DNA of 64,000 nt from Novosphingobium sp. (GCF_039595395.1 NZ_JBCNLP010000006.1:997001-1061000), one strand, 5' to 3'; counted from the stretch's first letter, positions 17,140-26,389 are shown. Made by a program: numbers and translations. The notes: a model not told the origin generated them from the letters alone.

Positions 17140-19374
17140 ATGTCAGGGGCAGGGCGCGCAAGGTCGGTCGCGCTGATGATGGCGGCGGGCCTTACCGCAC
17201 CGGTGGCGATGGCCGCGCCGCCTCAGGCGCCGGTGGCCTATGACTGGTCGAGCGTCCGCATCGGTGGCGGTGGTTTCACGCCGGGCATTGTCTTCAGCAC
17301 GGTGGAGCCGGGCCTTGCCTATCTGCGCAGCGATATGGGCGGCGCCTATCGCTGGGATGCCCATGCCAAAAGCTGGGTACAACTGCAGGATGGAGTGTCC
17401 GAAGGCAGCTATATGGGCGTGGAAAGCCTTGCGGTCGATCCGGTGGATGCGGGCACGGTCTATCTCGCGGCGGGCATGGCTGCTCGCATGCCCTCGGCCA
17501 TCTTCCGCTCCACCGATTATGGCGCGCATTGGCAGGTGACGCCGGCCCCATTCGCCATGGGCGGCAATGAGGATGGGCGCGGGCTGGGTGAAAGGCTGGC
17601 GATCGATCCCTTCGACCATGGGCGGCTGTTTTTCGGCTCGCGCCATCAGGGCTTGTGGCAAAGCGAGGACGCCGGGGCGCATTGGCGTCAGGTGAGCAGC
17701 TTCCCGCTGGCGGGGCTGGGCTTGCCGACAGCGCGTCGGCAGACGCATGGCGGCCTGTCCTTCGTGGTCTTCGATCCGGCACGTAAGGGCCGCATCTTTG
17801 TGGGCAGCGCCGATCCGGGCACACAGCATCTCTTCCTCTCGGAGGATGGCGGGACGACATGGCGCCCGGTGCCGGGCGGCCCGCCCGCCGATCTGCTGGC
17901 GGCCAAGGCGGTGCTGGGCCGCGATGGCATGCTGACCGTCACGCTTAACGACGGGATCGGCCCCAATGGCATAAGGCGCGGCGCGGTCTGGCAGCTCGAC
18001 ACGGCGGCGATGCACTGGCGCGAGGTCACGCCGCTGCGGGGGCCTGACGCGCCGCAGGGGGGCTATATGGGCGTTGCGGTCTCCGCGCAGGACCCGAGGA
18101 TGATCGCGGTCAGCACCGTCGATCGTGGCAATCCGGTCGACACCGTGTGGCTCAGCCGCGATGGCGGTGCGCATTGGGACGAGCTGTGGCGGCGCTCGGT
18201 GCGCGATGTCTCGTCCACACCCTTCCTCGATTTCAACGGCAAGGCGAATTTCGGGCACTGGATCGCCGGGCTGGCGATCGATCCCTTCGATCCGGGCCAT
18301 GCCGCCTATGTCACCGGCGCCACGGTCTATGGCACGCAGGCGCTGGACAAGCCCGGTGAGATGGCGTGGCAGCCCTGGACCCAGGGCATCGAGCAGACCG
18401 CCGTCATCACCCTGACCAGTCCGACAGGCGGGGCACATCTGATTTCAGGCTTTGGCGATATTGGTGGTTTTCGGCATGATGATCTGGCGGTTTCGCCGCC
18501 GCGCATGCATTTGCAACCCTTCCTGACCAACACCAACACGCTGGATTACGCCGGACGGTCGCCCGCGATCATGGTGCGCAGCGGGAACACCCATACGTTG
18601 AAGGTGCCCGATACGTCGCTGGCGTGGTCGGCGGATGGCGGGGCATCGTGGAGCGGGCTGCATCTGCCGCGCTGCACGCCTCATGCCGATGGCTCGCCTT
18701 GCCCGGAGGAGACCGGCGATGCCGCGATCACCGTCTCCGCCGATGGCGGGGCCTTTCTGGCCGAGACCGACAAGCCGCTGCTTTCGCGCGATCATGGCGC
18801 GAATTGGGCCGCGATCTCGGGGCTTCCCTCGCGCATCAGGGTGACGGCGGACAAGGTGGATGCGCGGCACTTTTACGCGCTGGATTTTGCCAGGGGCCGC
18901 GTTCTGCGCAGCGACGATGGCGGCGCCAGCTTCCATGCCGTGGCGGGCAGGGGCCTGCCGTCGGATCTGACCGCAGCCCACTCCACCAACCGCGAGGACC
19001 CCGCGCCGCTGCTGGCCGAGCCGGATCATGCTGGGGCGCTCTGGCTGGCGTTGGGCGGGGCCTTGTGGCGCTCCGTCGATTTCGGTGAAAGCTGGCAGCG
19101 CAGCGGGCAGGCGATCCGCGTGGAGCGTTTCGGCCTCGGCAAGGGAAGGGGTGCGGGCACACCCGCGCTCTATGTGCTGGGCAGCGTGGCCGGTACGCGC
19201 GGCCTGTGGCGATCGCTGGATGGCGGCGGGGCGTGGGCACGCATCAACGACAAGGAACATCAATGGGGCCTGCGTATCCGCATGGTCTCGGGCGATCCGC
19301 GCCTGTTCGGGCGGGTCTATGTGGCGACAGACGGGCGCGGATTGATCTTCGGTGACCCGGCAAAGGGGGAATGA
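17140..19374 (+). CDS. GH74 endo-xyloglucanase, exported
   Basis: A 744-residue double seven-bladed propeller enzyme. The signal peptide runs to about VAMAAPP. YLRSDMGGAYRWD holds the first catalytic Asp and ISGFGDIGGFRHDDL the second. GLGERLAIDPFDHGRLFFGSRHQGLW and repeated BNR/Asp-box units such as SEDGGTTW and SRDGGAHW are typical of GH74. I use the ATG at 17140, preceded by GGCAGGGG; the longest frame opens with TTG at 17134. GH74 is nearly always xyloglucan-specific, and this gene is the main evidence for the substrate of the locus. Its stop overlaps the next start (ATGA at 19371). Confidence 0.92.
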   Translation: MSGAGRARSVALMMAAGLTAPVAMAAPPQAPVAYDWSSVRIGGGGFTPGIVFSTVEPGLAYLRSDMGGAYRWDAHAKSWVQLQDGVSEGSYMGVESLAVDPVDAGTVYLAAGMAARMPSAIFRSTDYGAHWQVTPAPFAMGGNEDGRGLGERLAIDPFDHGRLFFGSRHQGLWQSEDAGAHWRQVSSFPLAGLGLPTARRQTHGGLSFVVFDPARKGRIFVGSADPGTQHLFLSEDGGTTWRPVPGGPPADLLAAKAVLGRDGMLTVTLNDGIGPNGIRRGAVWQLDTAAMHWREVTPLRGPDAPQGGYMGVAVSAQDPRMIAVSTVDRGNPVDTVWLSRDGGAHWDELWRRSVRDVSSTPFLDFNGKANFGHWIAGLAIDPFDPGHAAYVTGATVYGTQALDKPGEMAWQPWTQGIEQTAVITLTSPTGGAHLISGFGDIGGFRHDDLAVSPPRMHLQPFLTNTNTLDYAGRSPAIMVRSGNTHTLKVPDTSLAWSADGGASWSGLHLPRCTPHADGSPCPEETGDAAITVSADGGAFLAETDKPLLSRDHGANWAAISGLPSRIRVTADKVDARHFYALDFARGRVLRSDDGGASFHAVAGRGLPSDLTAAHSTNREDPAPLLAEPDHAGALWLALGGALWRSVDFGESWQRSGQAIRVERFGLGKGRGAGTPALYVLGSVAGTRGLWRSLDGGGAWARINDKEHQWGLRIRMVSGDPRLFGRVYVATDGRGLIFGDPAKGE

Positions 19375-21011
19375 CAGACATGCTGATGAAACTTGCGCCG
19401 CTGGCGCTGGCCTGCGCCCTGGTGGCCCAGAGTGCCGCCGCCCAGACGGCCACCCCGCTGCCCCGGTTGGAAAGCCATGACGGGCATCATGCGCTGATCG
19501 TCGATGGCGCGCCCTTTGTGATGCTGGGCGGGCAGGTCAACAACTCCAGCAACTATGCCGAGCCCTTGAAAACCGCCTGGCCGGTGCTGGATGCCATGCA
19601 TGCCAACACGGTGGAGGTGCCCATCGCCTGGGAACAGGTCGAGCCGGTGGAGGGCAAATATGACCTTTCCTTCCTGCAGGAGCTGCTCGATCAGGCCCGC
19701 GTGCATGACAAGCGCGTGGTGCTGCTGTGGTTCGGCACGTGGAAGAACACCAGCCCTTCCTATGCGCCGGCCTGGGTGAAGCTCAACAATGCGCGCTTCC
19801 CGCGCATGAAGGACCCGCAGGGCAAGGATCACGGCGTGCTCACCCCGCTGTCTTCGGCAACGATGGAGGCCGATCGCCGCGCCTTTGTGAAGGTGATGGA
19901 ATATCTGCGTGATCATGACCGGCAGAACACCGTCATCATGGTCCAGCCCGAGAATGAGACCGGCTCCTACCGCGTGCCGCGCGATTTCTCGGCCGAGGGC
20001 AACCGGCTGTTTGCCCAGACCATTCCGGCGGCGCTGGCACGCAAGACGGGCAAGTCCGGCACATGGACCCAGGCTTTTGGCGCGCAGGCGCCGCGTGCCT
20101 TCAACACCTGGTATGTCGCCAGCTATGTCAATGCGGTGGCGCAGGCGGGCAAGGCGGTGAAGCCGCTGCCGATGTATGTGAATGCCTCGCTGGCCGGGCC
20201 GTCCAATGTGCCCGATCCCACAGGTGTAGCCAGCGGCGGGCCGCAATGGGATGTGCTGGATATCTGGAAGGCGGCGGCCCCCGCCATCGACCTTGCCGCG
20301 CCCGACATCTATGATCGCGCCAGCGGCAATGTGATCCAGTATCTCGACAAATATGCGCGCGCCGACAATGCGCTGATGGTGCCCGAGATCGGCAATGCCA
20401 AGGAATTCGCGCGCTTCTTCTGGCCCACCATCGGGCGCGGCGGCATCGGCTTCTCGCCCTTCGGCATGGATGCCAGCGGCTATTTCAACTATCCGCTGGG
20501 CGCCAGGGAGCTGGACCACAAGGAGCTTGCCGCTTTCGCGCTGCCCTATGCCACGGTGAGCGGCATCATGCGTGACTGGGCGAAGATCGCCGCCACGCGC
20601 CCCACCTGGGGCACGGCCAAGCCCGACAATGGCAGTGACCAGTCGGTCACGCTGGGCAAATGGACCATCACCGCCAGCTGGGGCCAGTGGCAGTTCGGCA
20701 TGAAGGACTGGACCTGGATCAAGGCCGAACCGGCGCCCTGGGCCAGCGAGCCTGTCGGCGGCATGGCCGTGGCCCAGCTTTCGGACCATGAATATCTGGT
20801 GATGGGCGACCATGTGCGGGTCAGCTTCTCCTCCGCGGACAAGCGCGATGATGGCATGGTCGTCTCGGTGGAGGAGGGGACCTTCCGCGACGGCACATGG
20901 GTGACGACACGGGTGTGGAACGGGGACCAGACCGATTATGGCCTGAACCTGATCGACCGTCCGCAGGTGCTCAAGGTCACCACCGGCTTCCATTCCGGCA
21001 AGCAGGGTTGA
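19371..21011 (+). CDS. GH35 beta-galactosidase (Bgl35A-like), exported, copy 1
   Basis: A 546-residue protein with a signal peptide (LMKLAPLALACALVAQSAAAQ). The barrel opens with HALIVDGAPFVMLGGQVNNSS and has VIMVQPENETGSY, where the second Glu (Glu196) is the likely acid/base, and LMVPEIGNAKEFARFF with the nucleophile Glu. The C-terminal part matches the extra domain (DUF5597-type) found in Cellvibrio Bgl35A-like xyloglucan galactosidases. Translation is coupled to GH74 through an ATGA overlap, with AAAGGGGGA upstream. It should remove terminal galactose from side chains. Copy 2 follows directly. Confidence 0.88.
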   Translation: MTDMLMKLAPLALACALVAQSAAAQTATPLPRLESHDGHHALIVDGAPFVMLGGQVNNSSNYAEPLKTAWPVLDAMHANTVEVPIAWEQVEPVEGKYDLSFLQELLDQARVHDKRVVLLWFGTWKNTSPSYAPAWVKLNNARFPRMKDPQGKDHGVLTPLSSATMEADRRAFVKVMEYLRDHDRQNTVIMVQPENETGSYRVPRDFSAEGNRLFAQTIPAALARKTGKSGTWTQAFGAQAPRAFNTWYVASYVNAVAQAGKAVKPLPMYVNASLAGPSNVPDPTGVASGGPQWDVLDIWKAAAPAIDLAAPDIYDRASGNVIQYLDKYARADNALMVPEIGNAKEFARFFWPTIGRGGIGFSPFGMDASGYFNYPLGARELDHKELAAFALPYATVSGIMRDWAKIAATRPTWGTAKPDNGSDQSVTLGKWTITASWGQWQFGMKDWTWIKAEPAPWASEPVGGMAVAQLSDHEYLVMGDHVRVSFSSADKRDDGMVVSVEEGTFRDGTWVTTRVWNGDQTDYGLNLIDRPQVLKVTTGFHSGKQG

Positions 21012-21025
21012 GAGGCAAGGGCAGG

Positions 21026-22654
21026 ATGAACGGCTTGCGCAAGGTGATCGCCTGTCTGCTTTCCACGTTGCTTGTGGCGGCCATCCCGGCTGTCGCCCAA
21101 GCAGGCGACACGCCCCATATCGTGGAGAAGCAGGGGCGCCATGCGCTGATCGTCGATGGAGCGCCGTTCCTGATGCTGGGCGCGCAGGCCAACAATTCCA
21201 GCGCCTGGCCCAGTGCCTTGCCGCGTGTCTGGCCGGCGATGGAGGCGCTCAACGTCAACACGGTGGAAATGCCCGTCGCCTGGGAGCAGATCGAGCCGCA
21301 GGAGGGGCATTTCGACTTTACGGTGGTCGACACGCTGCTGGAACAGGCCCGCGCCCGGAACTTGAGGCTGGTGCTGCTGTGGTTTGCCACCTGGAAAAAC
21401 ACCAACCCGCAATATGCGCCGCGCTGGGTCAAGCTGGACAACCGGCGTTTCCCGCGCATGGTGCGGGAAGACGGAACCTTTCATTATGCGCTTTCGCCTT
21501 TCGGCGGTGAAACGCTGAAGGCCGACAGCAAGGCCTTTGCCGCGCTGATGCATCATCTGCGCGAGGTCGATCCGCAGAACACGGTCATCATGATGCAGGT
21601 CGAGAATGAGGCCGGCTCCTATGGTCTGGCGCGCGATCATGCGCCCGTGGCCGAGGCTGCTTTCAAGGCGCCGGTGCCTGCGGCCTTGCGGGCGCGGCTG
21701 CACAAGCCTGCCGGAAGCTGGGCGGAGCTGTTTGGCCGGGATGCCGACCTCTATTTCCATGCCTGGCATGTCGCCCGTTACATCGACGCGGTGGCCGCAG
21801 CCGGAAAGGCGGAGAAGCCGCTGCCGATGTATGTCAATGCCGCGCTGCCCGGCGATCCCTTCACCTGGCAGGACGCCAAAACCTATGCCAGCGGTGGCCC
21901 GGCCAATACCGTGATCGATGTCTACAAGGCGGCTGCGCCCCATCTCGATCTGGTGGCGCCCGATATCTACAATCCGGCGCATCGGGCTTATATTGGTTTT
22001 CTCAGCGCTTATGACCGTCCGGACAATGCCTTGTTCGTGCCGGAGACCGGACATGGGCTCGATTATGCGCGCTTCTTTTTCGAGGCGATGGGGCGCGGCG
22101 CGATTGGCTGGTCGCCTTTTGGCATGGATTACACCCGTTATGCGTCGGTTTTCCCTGCGACACCCAGTCTGGAGGGGAAGCCGATGGTCCCCTTCGCGGC
22201 CAATTATGCGCTTTTCCGTCCCATTGCCCGCCTCTGGGCCAGACTGGCGTTCGAGGGCCAGACATGGGGTGTTGCCGAGCCTGAGGATCCGGCCGATGGA
22301 CATCGCTCGGTCCTGAAGCTGGGGCGCTACACGGCGACGGTCAGCTTCGGCAGCGGGGATTTCGGGAATGCCCCGCCCAAGGGGAACACCTCCCCCAGCG
22401 GCGGTGTCGCCATCGCGGGGCTTGGGGAGGACGAGTATCTTGTGACGGGCTATTTTGCGCGCGTGGCGTTCGACCTGACCGATCATGATGCGGGGAACCT
22501 GATCATCGATCGGGTCGAAGAAGGGACCTATGACGCGCAGGGGCATTGGCAGTTCGCGCGCGTGTGGAACGGCGATCAGGTCGATTGGGGACTTAACTTC
22601 ACCGGGGCGCCTCAAATGCTGCGCGTCAAACTGGCGACGTATCCGAGGAACTAG
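21026..22654 (+). CDS. GH35 beta-galactosidase (Bgl35A-like), exported, copy 2
   Basis: A 542-residue paralogue of the preceding gene. The signal peptide is MNGLRKVIACLLSTLLVAAI. It has HALIVDGAPFLMLGAQANNSS, MMQVENEAGSYG with the acid/base Glu, and LFVPETGHGLDYARFF with the nucleophile Glu, then the same C-terminal domain ending in RVWNGDQVDWGLNF. GGGCAGG precedes the ATG at 21026, 14 bp after the first copy stops. The two copies have clearly drifted apart, so this is an old duplication and the enzymes may prefer different linkages or chain lengths. It ends the xyloglucan-type locus. Confidence 0.88.
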   Translation: MNGLRKVIACLLSTLLVAAIPAVAQAGDTPHIVEKQGRHALIVDGAPFLMLGAQANNSSAWPSALPRVWPAMEALNVNTVEMPVAWEQIEPQEGHFDFTVVDTLLEQARARNLRLVLLWFATWKNTNPQYAPRWVKLDNRRFPRMVREDGTFHYALSPFGGETLKADSKAFAALMHHLREVDPQNTVIMMQVENEAGSYGLARDHAPVAEAAFKAPVPAALRARLHKPAGSWAELFGRDADLYFHAWHVARYIDAVAAAGKAEKPLPMYVNAALPGDPFTWQDAKTYASGGPANTVIDVYKAAAPHLDLVAPDIYNPAHRAYIGFLSAYDRPDNALFVPETGHGLDYARFFFEAMGRGAIGWSPFGMDYTRYASVFPATPSLEGKPMVPFAANYALFRPIARLWARLAFEGQTWGVAEPEDPADGHRSVLKLGRYTATVSFGSGDFGNAPPKGNTSPSGGVAIAGLGEDEYLVTGYFARVAFDLTDHDAGNLIIDRVEEGTYDAQGHWQFARVWNGDQVDWGLNFTGAPQMLRVKLATYPRN

Positions 22655-22657
22655 GGG

Positions 22658-22759
22658 GTATCGATCTGCTCGGCAAAGCAATCGTCTTATGCGCTGGATC
22701 GGGAGCGTGCCAAGGCGCTGTGGGCACTGAGCGAGCGACTGGTTGGCGAGCAGTTCTGA
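22658..22759 (+). pseudogene. Short-chain dehydrogenase C-terminal relic
   Basis: An in-frame tail without a start codon ends SYALDRERAKALWALSERLV then GEQF and a stop at 22757-22759. The DRERAKALWxLSExLVG pattern is the usual C-terminus of a group of short-chain dehydrogenases. The rest of the gene is absent; the upstream sequence is the GH35 gene. It marks a deletion or insertion joint at the edge of the polysaccharide locus. Confidence 0.4.
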
Positions 22760-22857
22760 GCGATGTGGAGGGCGTGGGGTTGGCCCATGTCCTCTATCGC
22801 GTTGGGTGGGATTTTAACATAATCTCCATTATCAAGCAAAGTTCCGCGATGCGTATC

Positions 22858-23409
22858 TCAGCCAAGCTGAAGCGCGCCGCGGGCTTCCTCGGTGACCGAA
22901 TAGATCACCTGTCGCCCCGCGCCGCGATTTTCGTGATCGACGCGATAGCCTTTGTAATAACGGTGGACCAGACCCGCGCGCACCAGTTCCGAGACAGCGC
23001 GACTGATCTGGGTTCTGCCTGACAGACGAATGCGATCGCGCACCTTCTCGTCGATGATGCTTTGCGCCGCCGTTTCATCCTCGGGCAGCGCGTTCTGGCT
23101 CAGCAATTCCTGGCGGACTTTCTTGCCGATCGCCAGTCGGCGCGGATCGCGCTGCGCGACCGGCGACAGCGCATCCGACAACCAGTCGCGCACGGCGACA
23201 TAGCAATCTCCATCACGAACATAGGGGCCCGCCTCTCCTGTCTTCGCGCTGGCCTTCGCGATCAGATTGAGCACCATAAAGCTGTAGCGCGGCCTTTCGC
23301 ACACATGCGCCAGCCTTTCGAGAATACCCGGAAGATCCAGAGGCGGCTTGGCCCTGATCCTCTCCGGTCGGGCGACAGCTTCAGGAGCAAAAAGATCGGG
23401 CTGGAACAT
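22858..23409 (-). CDS. Hypothetical protein with predicted winged-helix domain
   Basis: A 183-residue soluble protein that I do not recognise as a named family. The C-terminal half (SGRTQISRAVSELVRAGLVH RYYKGYRV, then GRQVIYSVTEEAR) has the look of a winged helix: a recognition helix followed by a beta-wing, as in MarR- or replication-type proteins. The N-terminal half is mostly helical with no membrane segment. The ATG at 23409 is preceded by a region with a tandem 9-bp repeat and a perfect 21-bp inverted repeat, which could be its own binding sites. It could be a regulator or a relic of a mobile replicon; there is no partition or mobility gene nearby. Confidence 0.5.
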   Translation of the reverse strand: MFQPDLFAPEAVARPERIRAKPPLDLPGILERLAHVCERPRYSFMVLNLIAKASAKTGEAGPYVRDGDCYVAVRDWLSDALSPVAQRDPRRLAIGKKVRQELLSQNALPEDETAAQSIIDEKVRDRIRLSGRTQISRAVSELVRAGLVHRYYKGYRVDHENRGAGRQVIYSVTEEARGALQLG

Positions 23410-23998
23410 GAGAACATTTAAAGCACAACAAGTGAATCCTGTGAATCCTTTATCGACATCTCCAACACTTTTACCAGCCGTGGCACTTTACCAGCGGGTA
23501 AAGTGCCACGGCTGGTATCGGCTCCAACCCGGCAGAAGTGCACAAGGCCGAGCACAGATCGGCCACCCTCCCCCCTTTTCCACTTCAATACGACATTTCA
23601 TATAAAAAAGTAGTTTTTTCATGAGAAAGCCGCCCATGGTAACCGGTGGACAACAGCAAGGGAAATCGGGAGAAAATCATGCCCTGGGGGCAAACCGCCG
23701 TCCTTGTGGACATCCAGCGCGGAAAGGTTTGGCGATCATCAGCTCAGCCGTCGCAGCGCCATGGCCGAGGGTGCCGCCGGGATGCTGGGCTTCCTGCGCG
23801 GATCAGCCGCCTTGGTGAGCAGCCCCATCCGCTCGGTAAGCCTCGACAGAGGCGATCCGCAAGCACCCTCCCTTGCGCACCTGCTGCACGAGCATGACGG
23901 CACCCCCCTGCATATCCGGCTCAGCTCCCTGACTTGAGCTGCCCCTCCGAACGTGTTCAACAGGCGGCACAAGATCGCCGAGTGAGGAGGGGAACCTT
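23410..23998. other. Intergenic region with repeats and no secure gene
   Basis: It holds the tandem repeat and inverted repeat listed below, then weak overlapping frames. The best plus-strand frame is 23761-23937 (58 residues from an ATG with no ribosome site), without a recognisable motif. I treat it as non-coding or decayed. The last 20 bp contain GAGGAGGGG, the ribosome site of the transporter at 23999. Confidence 0.4.
23432..23517. repeat. Tandem 9-bp repeat and perfect 21-bp inverted repeat
   Basis: GTGAATCCT is repeated twice head to tail at 23432-23449. A perfect 21-bp inverted repeat follows (23472-23492 with 23497-23517) with a 4-nt loop AGCG. Both lie within 110 bp upstream of the minus-strand winged-helix gene. 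There is no U-tract, so it is not a classical terminator; an operator or replication-type binding site is possible. Confidence 0.75.
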
Positions 23999-25321
23999 AT
24001 GGCAGCAATTATGGCGGAGGGTCATCGCGCCTCTGCAATCGATGGGGCGCGATTTGGGCCCTTTCAGCTCAGGATCGCCGCGCTTTGCGCGCTGATCGCG
24101 GGGCTGGACGGGTTCGACACGCAGGCCATCGCCTATGTCGCCCCCAGCATCGGGGAAGCATGGAAGCTGGACAAGGCTGCCTTCGGGCCGATCTTCGGCG
24201 CGGGGCTGCTCGGCCTGACCATCGGAGCCTTCCTGCTCAGCCCGATCGCGGACCGGGTCGGGCGCAAGGCGGTCATCCTGTTCTGCACGAGCGTGTTCGG
24301 CCTCTTTGCCCTGCTCACGGCAAGGGCGGCCGATATGGAGCAACTGCTTGCCTATCGCCTGTTGACTGGCATTGGTCTGGGCGGGGCCATGCCCAATCTG
24401 ATCGCGATCACCAATGAATATGCCCCCTCGCGCCTGAAAGCGACGCTGGTGACGGTGATGTTCTGCGGCTTTCCTCTGGGCTCCACGATCGGGGGCGCGA
24501 TCAGTGCGCCGCTGATCGCGCGGTTCGGATGGGAAGCGGTGTTTGTGCTGGGCGGCGTTTTGCCGGTGATCCTGCTGCCCTTGCTCTGGCTCGCCCTGCC
24601 GGAATCGGCCCGCTTCCTCGCCATGCGACAGGATGCCGAAGCGCGGCTTGGCCCGATTTTGACGCGGATCGATCCCTCTCTGGCACCCTCGATCTTTATC
24701 GCACAGGTGCGTGGTGAAGCATCCGACCGGACGAGGCAGCACTTCCCCGTCATCGAACTGTTCCATGAAGGGCGCGGGCGGACCACGGTGCTGCTCTGGC
24801 TGGCCTTCTTCATGAACCTGCTGGTGATGTATTTTCTGGTGAACTGGCTGCCCTCCTTGCTGCGCGGGCTGGGCCTGCCGCTCTCGATCGCCATCATCTC
24901 GACTGCCGTGCTCAATCTGGGCGGGGTGGTCGGGGCCATCGTGCTCGGGCGGCTGATCGACAAGCGTGAGCCTGCGCTGATCCTTGGCCTTGCCTATGCG
25001 GCTTCCGCCCTGTTCATCGTCATGGTGGCCTATGCGGGGGCCAATGTCGCCCTGCTGCTGGCCGGAGCGGCTCTGGCGGGCTTCGGCGTGGTGGGGGGAC
25101 AAATCGGGCTCAATGCGGTGGCCGCTTCCACCTATCCCACGGCGGTGCGGGCGACGGGCGTGGGCTGGGCATTGGGCGTCGGGCGGATTGGCTCGATTGT
25201 CGGGCCGGTCGCGGGCGGCGCCCTGCTCTCGCTGGGCTGGACGAGCCAGCAGTTGATCCTGACCGCCGTCATCCCCGCGCTGATCGCTGCTGTCGCGGTT
25301 TTTCTGCTTCGCGAACGGTGA
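23999..25321 (+). CDS. MFS transporter, aromatic acid:H+ symporter (AAHS/PcaK-like)
   Basis: A 440-residue permease with about 12 predicted membrane segments. LCALIAGLDGFDTQAIAYVAP in the first segment and ADRVGRKAVIL in the loop between segments 2 and 3 are AAHS signatures; GLGGAMPNLIAITNEYAP is also typical. Members carry protocatechuate, 4-hydroxybenzoate, benzoate or 3-hydroxyphenylpropionate across the inner membrane. GAGGAGGGG immediately precedes the ATG. A LysR gene follows on the same strand. The pcaIJF cluster 14 kb downstream would consume beta-ketoadipate from such substrates, but there is no direct linkage. Confidence 0.85.
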   Translation: MAAIMAEGHRASAIDGARFGPFQLRIAALCALIAGLDGFDTQAIAYVAPSIGEAWKLDKAAFGPIFGAGLLGLTIGAFLLSPIADRVGRKAVILFCTSVFGLFALLTARAADMEQLLAYRLLTGIGLGGAMPNLIAITNEYAPSRLKATLVTVMFCGFPLGSTIGGAISAPLIARFGWEAVFVLGGVLPVILLPLLWLALPESARFLAMRQDAEARLGPILTRIDPSLAPSIFIAQVRGEASDRTRQHFPVIELFHEGRGRTTVLLWLAFFMNLLVMYFLVNWLPSLLRGLGLPLSIAIISTAVLNLGGVVGAIVLGRLIDKREPALILGLAYAASALFIVMVAYAGANVALLLAGAALAGFGVVGGQIGLNAVAASTYPTAVRATGVGWALGVGRIGSIVGPVAGGALLSLGWTSQQLILTAVIPALIAAVAVFLLRER

Positions 25322-25464
25322 TGGACCGCGAACCGGGCGTGTCTGTCCGCCAAGCCATTGAATGTTGGCAGCCTCATCCCGACTTAGGCGACGGCATGGA
25401 CAGCGATGCTCTCCCCGACCATCGTCTGCCTTGGCTCGAAATCCGGTCGTGGTGAAAGGGCCCG

Positions 25465-26370
25465 ATGCTAGACCTGAATGATATCGCCTTCTTCGCCGCC
25501 GTGGTTCAGAACGGAGGCTTCACCGCCGCAGCCAGAGCCACCGGGATCGACAAGGGCCGCCTCAGCCGCCATGTCGCGGCGCTAGAGGAACAGCTCGGCG
25601 TTCGCCTGCTGCAGCGCTCGACGCGCAGTGTCTCGCTGACACAGGCGGGCATGAGCTTTTACGAAGGCTGCCTGCTGGTGCTCGATGGCGCGCAGGTTGC
25701 CCGCGACAGCGTGCTTGAGTTCAAGAAGGAGCCCACCGGCATGATCCGCGTGGGCGCGCCGGTGGTGCTGGCCCAGAATTATCTGGCCCCCATCCTGCCG
25801 AGCTTTCTGGCCCTGCACCCCAAAGTGTCCGTCACCGTCGAGGCGACCGACCGCCTGATCAATCCGCTTGATGAGCGTTTCGACGTCATCCTCTCGGCGC
25901 GGTCGCAACTGGCCGACAGCAGCAGCCTTGTCGCGCGTGAGATCGGGCGCATCCGGCGCATTCTGGTGGCGCAGCCCGCCCTGCTCGAAGCCACGGGCCA
26001 GCCCGATGGTCCGGCCGATCTCGCCCGCTTTCCGATCATCGCCCGCCTGTCCGATGTGCATGATGAGGTCGCCCGATGGAATCTGGTGAGCCACGATGAC
26101 CAGTCGCAAAGGCTCGACCTCACGCCACGCCTTGTGACCGGGGACCTGCAGATCCAGCTGGAAGCGGCCCGGCAAGGGATCGGCGTTGCCCTGCTGGCCG
26201 AGGCGCTGGTGGCCAAACCTTTGGCCGAAGGCAGTCTCGTGCGGCTGCTGCCCGACTGGTTCAAGCCGGAATACAGCGTCTATATGATCTATCCGACGCC
26301 GCGCGGCATGTTGCCATCCGTCCGCAATTTCATCGATTTCGTGATGGCAAAAATCGCGATCGGGCGCTGA
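25465..26370 (+). CDS. LysR-family transcriptional regulator
   Basis: A 301-residue LysR protein. The HTH region reads LNDIAFFAAVVQNGGFTAAA and GIDKGRLSRHVAALEEQLGV, then RSVSLTQAG and a periplasmic-binding-like effector domain. This is the subgroup with a compact DxxxFxxVxxxGSFxxAA start, often local repressors or activators of oxidoreductases and transporters. It lies 143 bp after the AAHS transporter on the same strand, so control of that gene is possible but not shown. Its 3' end overlaps a hairpin that probably acts as terminator. Confidence 0.8.
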   Translation: MLDLNDIAFFAAVVQNGGFTAAARATGIDKGRLSRHVAALEEQLGVRLLQRSTRSVSLTQAGMSFYEGCLLVLDGAQVARDSVLEFKKEPTGMIRVGAPVVLAQNYLAPILPSFLALHPKVSVTVEATDRLINPLDERFDVILSARSQLADSSSLVAREIGRIRRILVAQPALLEATGQPDGPADLARFPIIARLSDVHDEVARWNLVSHDDQSQRLDLTPRLVTGDLQIQLEAARQGIGVALLAEALVAKPLAEGSLVRLLPDWFKPEYSVYMIYPTPRGMLPSVRNFIDFVMAKIAIGR

Positions 26371-26389
26371 GCTTCAGGCCCGATCGCGA
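26354..26389. terminator. Possible bidirectional terminator hairpin
   Basis: A perfect 12-bp GC-rich stem (TCGCGATCGGGC at 26354-26365 with its complement at 26378-26389) spans the LysR stop. A second G/C-rich inverted repeat (GCGCTCCC / GGGAGCGC) follows at about 26395-26424. Between convergent genes this is a likely stop for both transcripts, although there is no U-tract. Confidence 0.5.

Noticed and set aside
23761..23937. 58-residue plus-strand frame before the AAHS transporter
   Set aside because: No ribosome site and no recognisable motif; possible decayed sequence, not enough to annotate.
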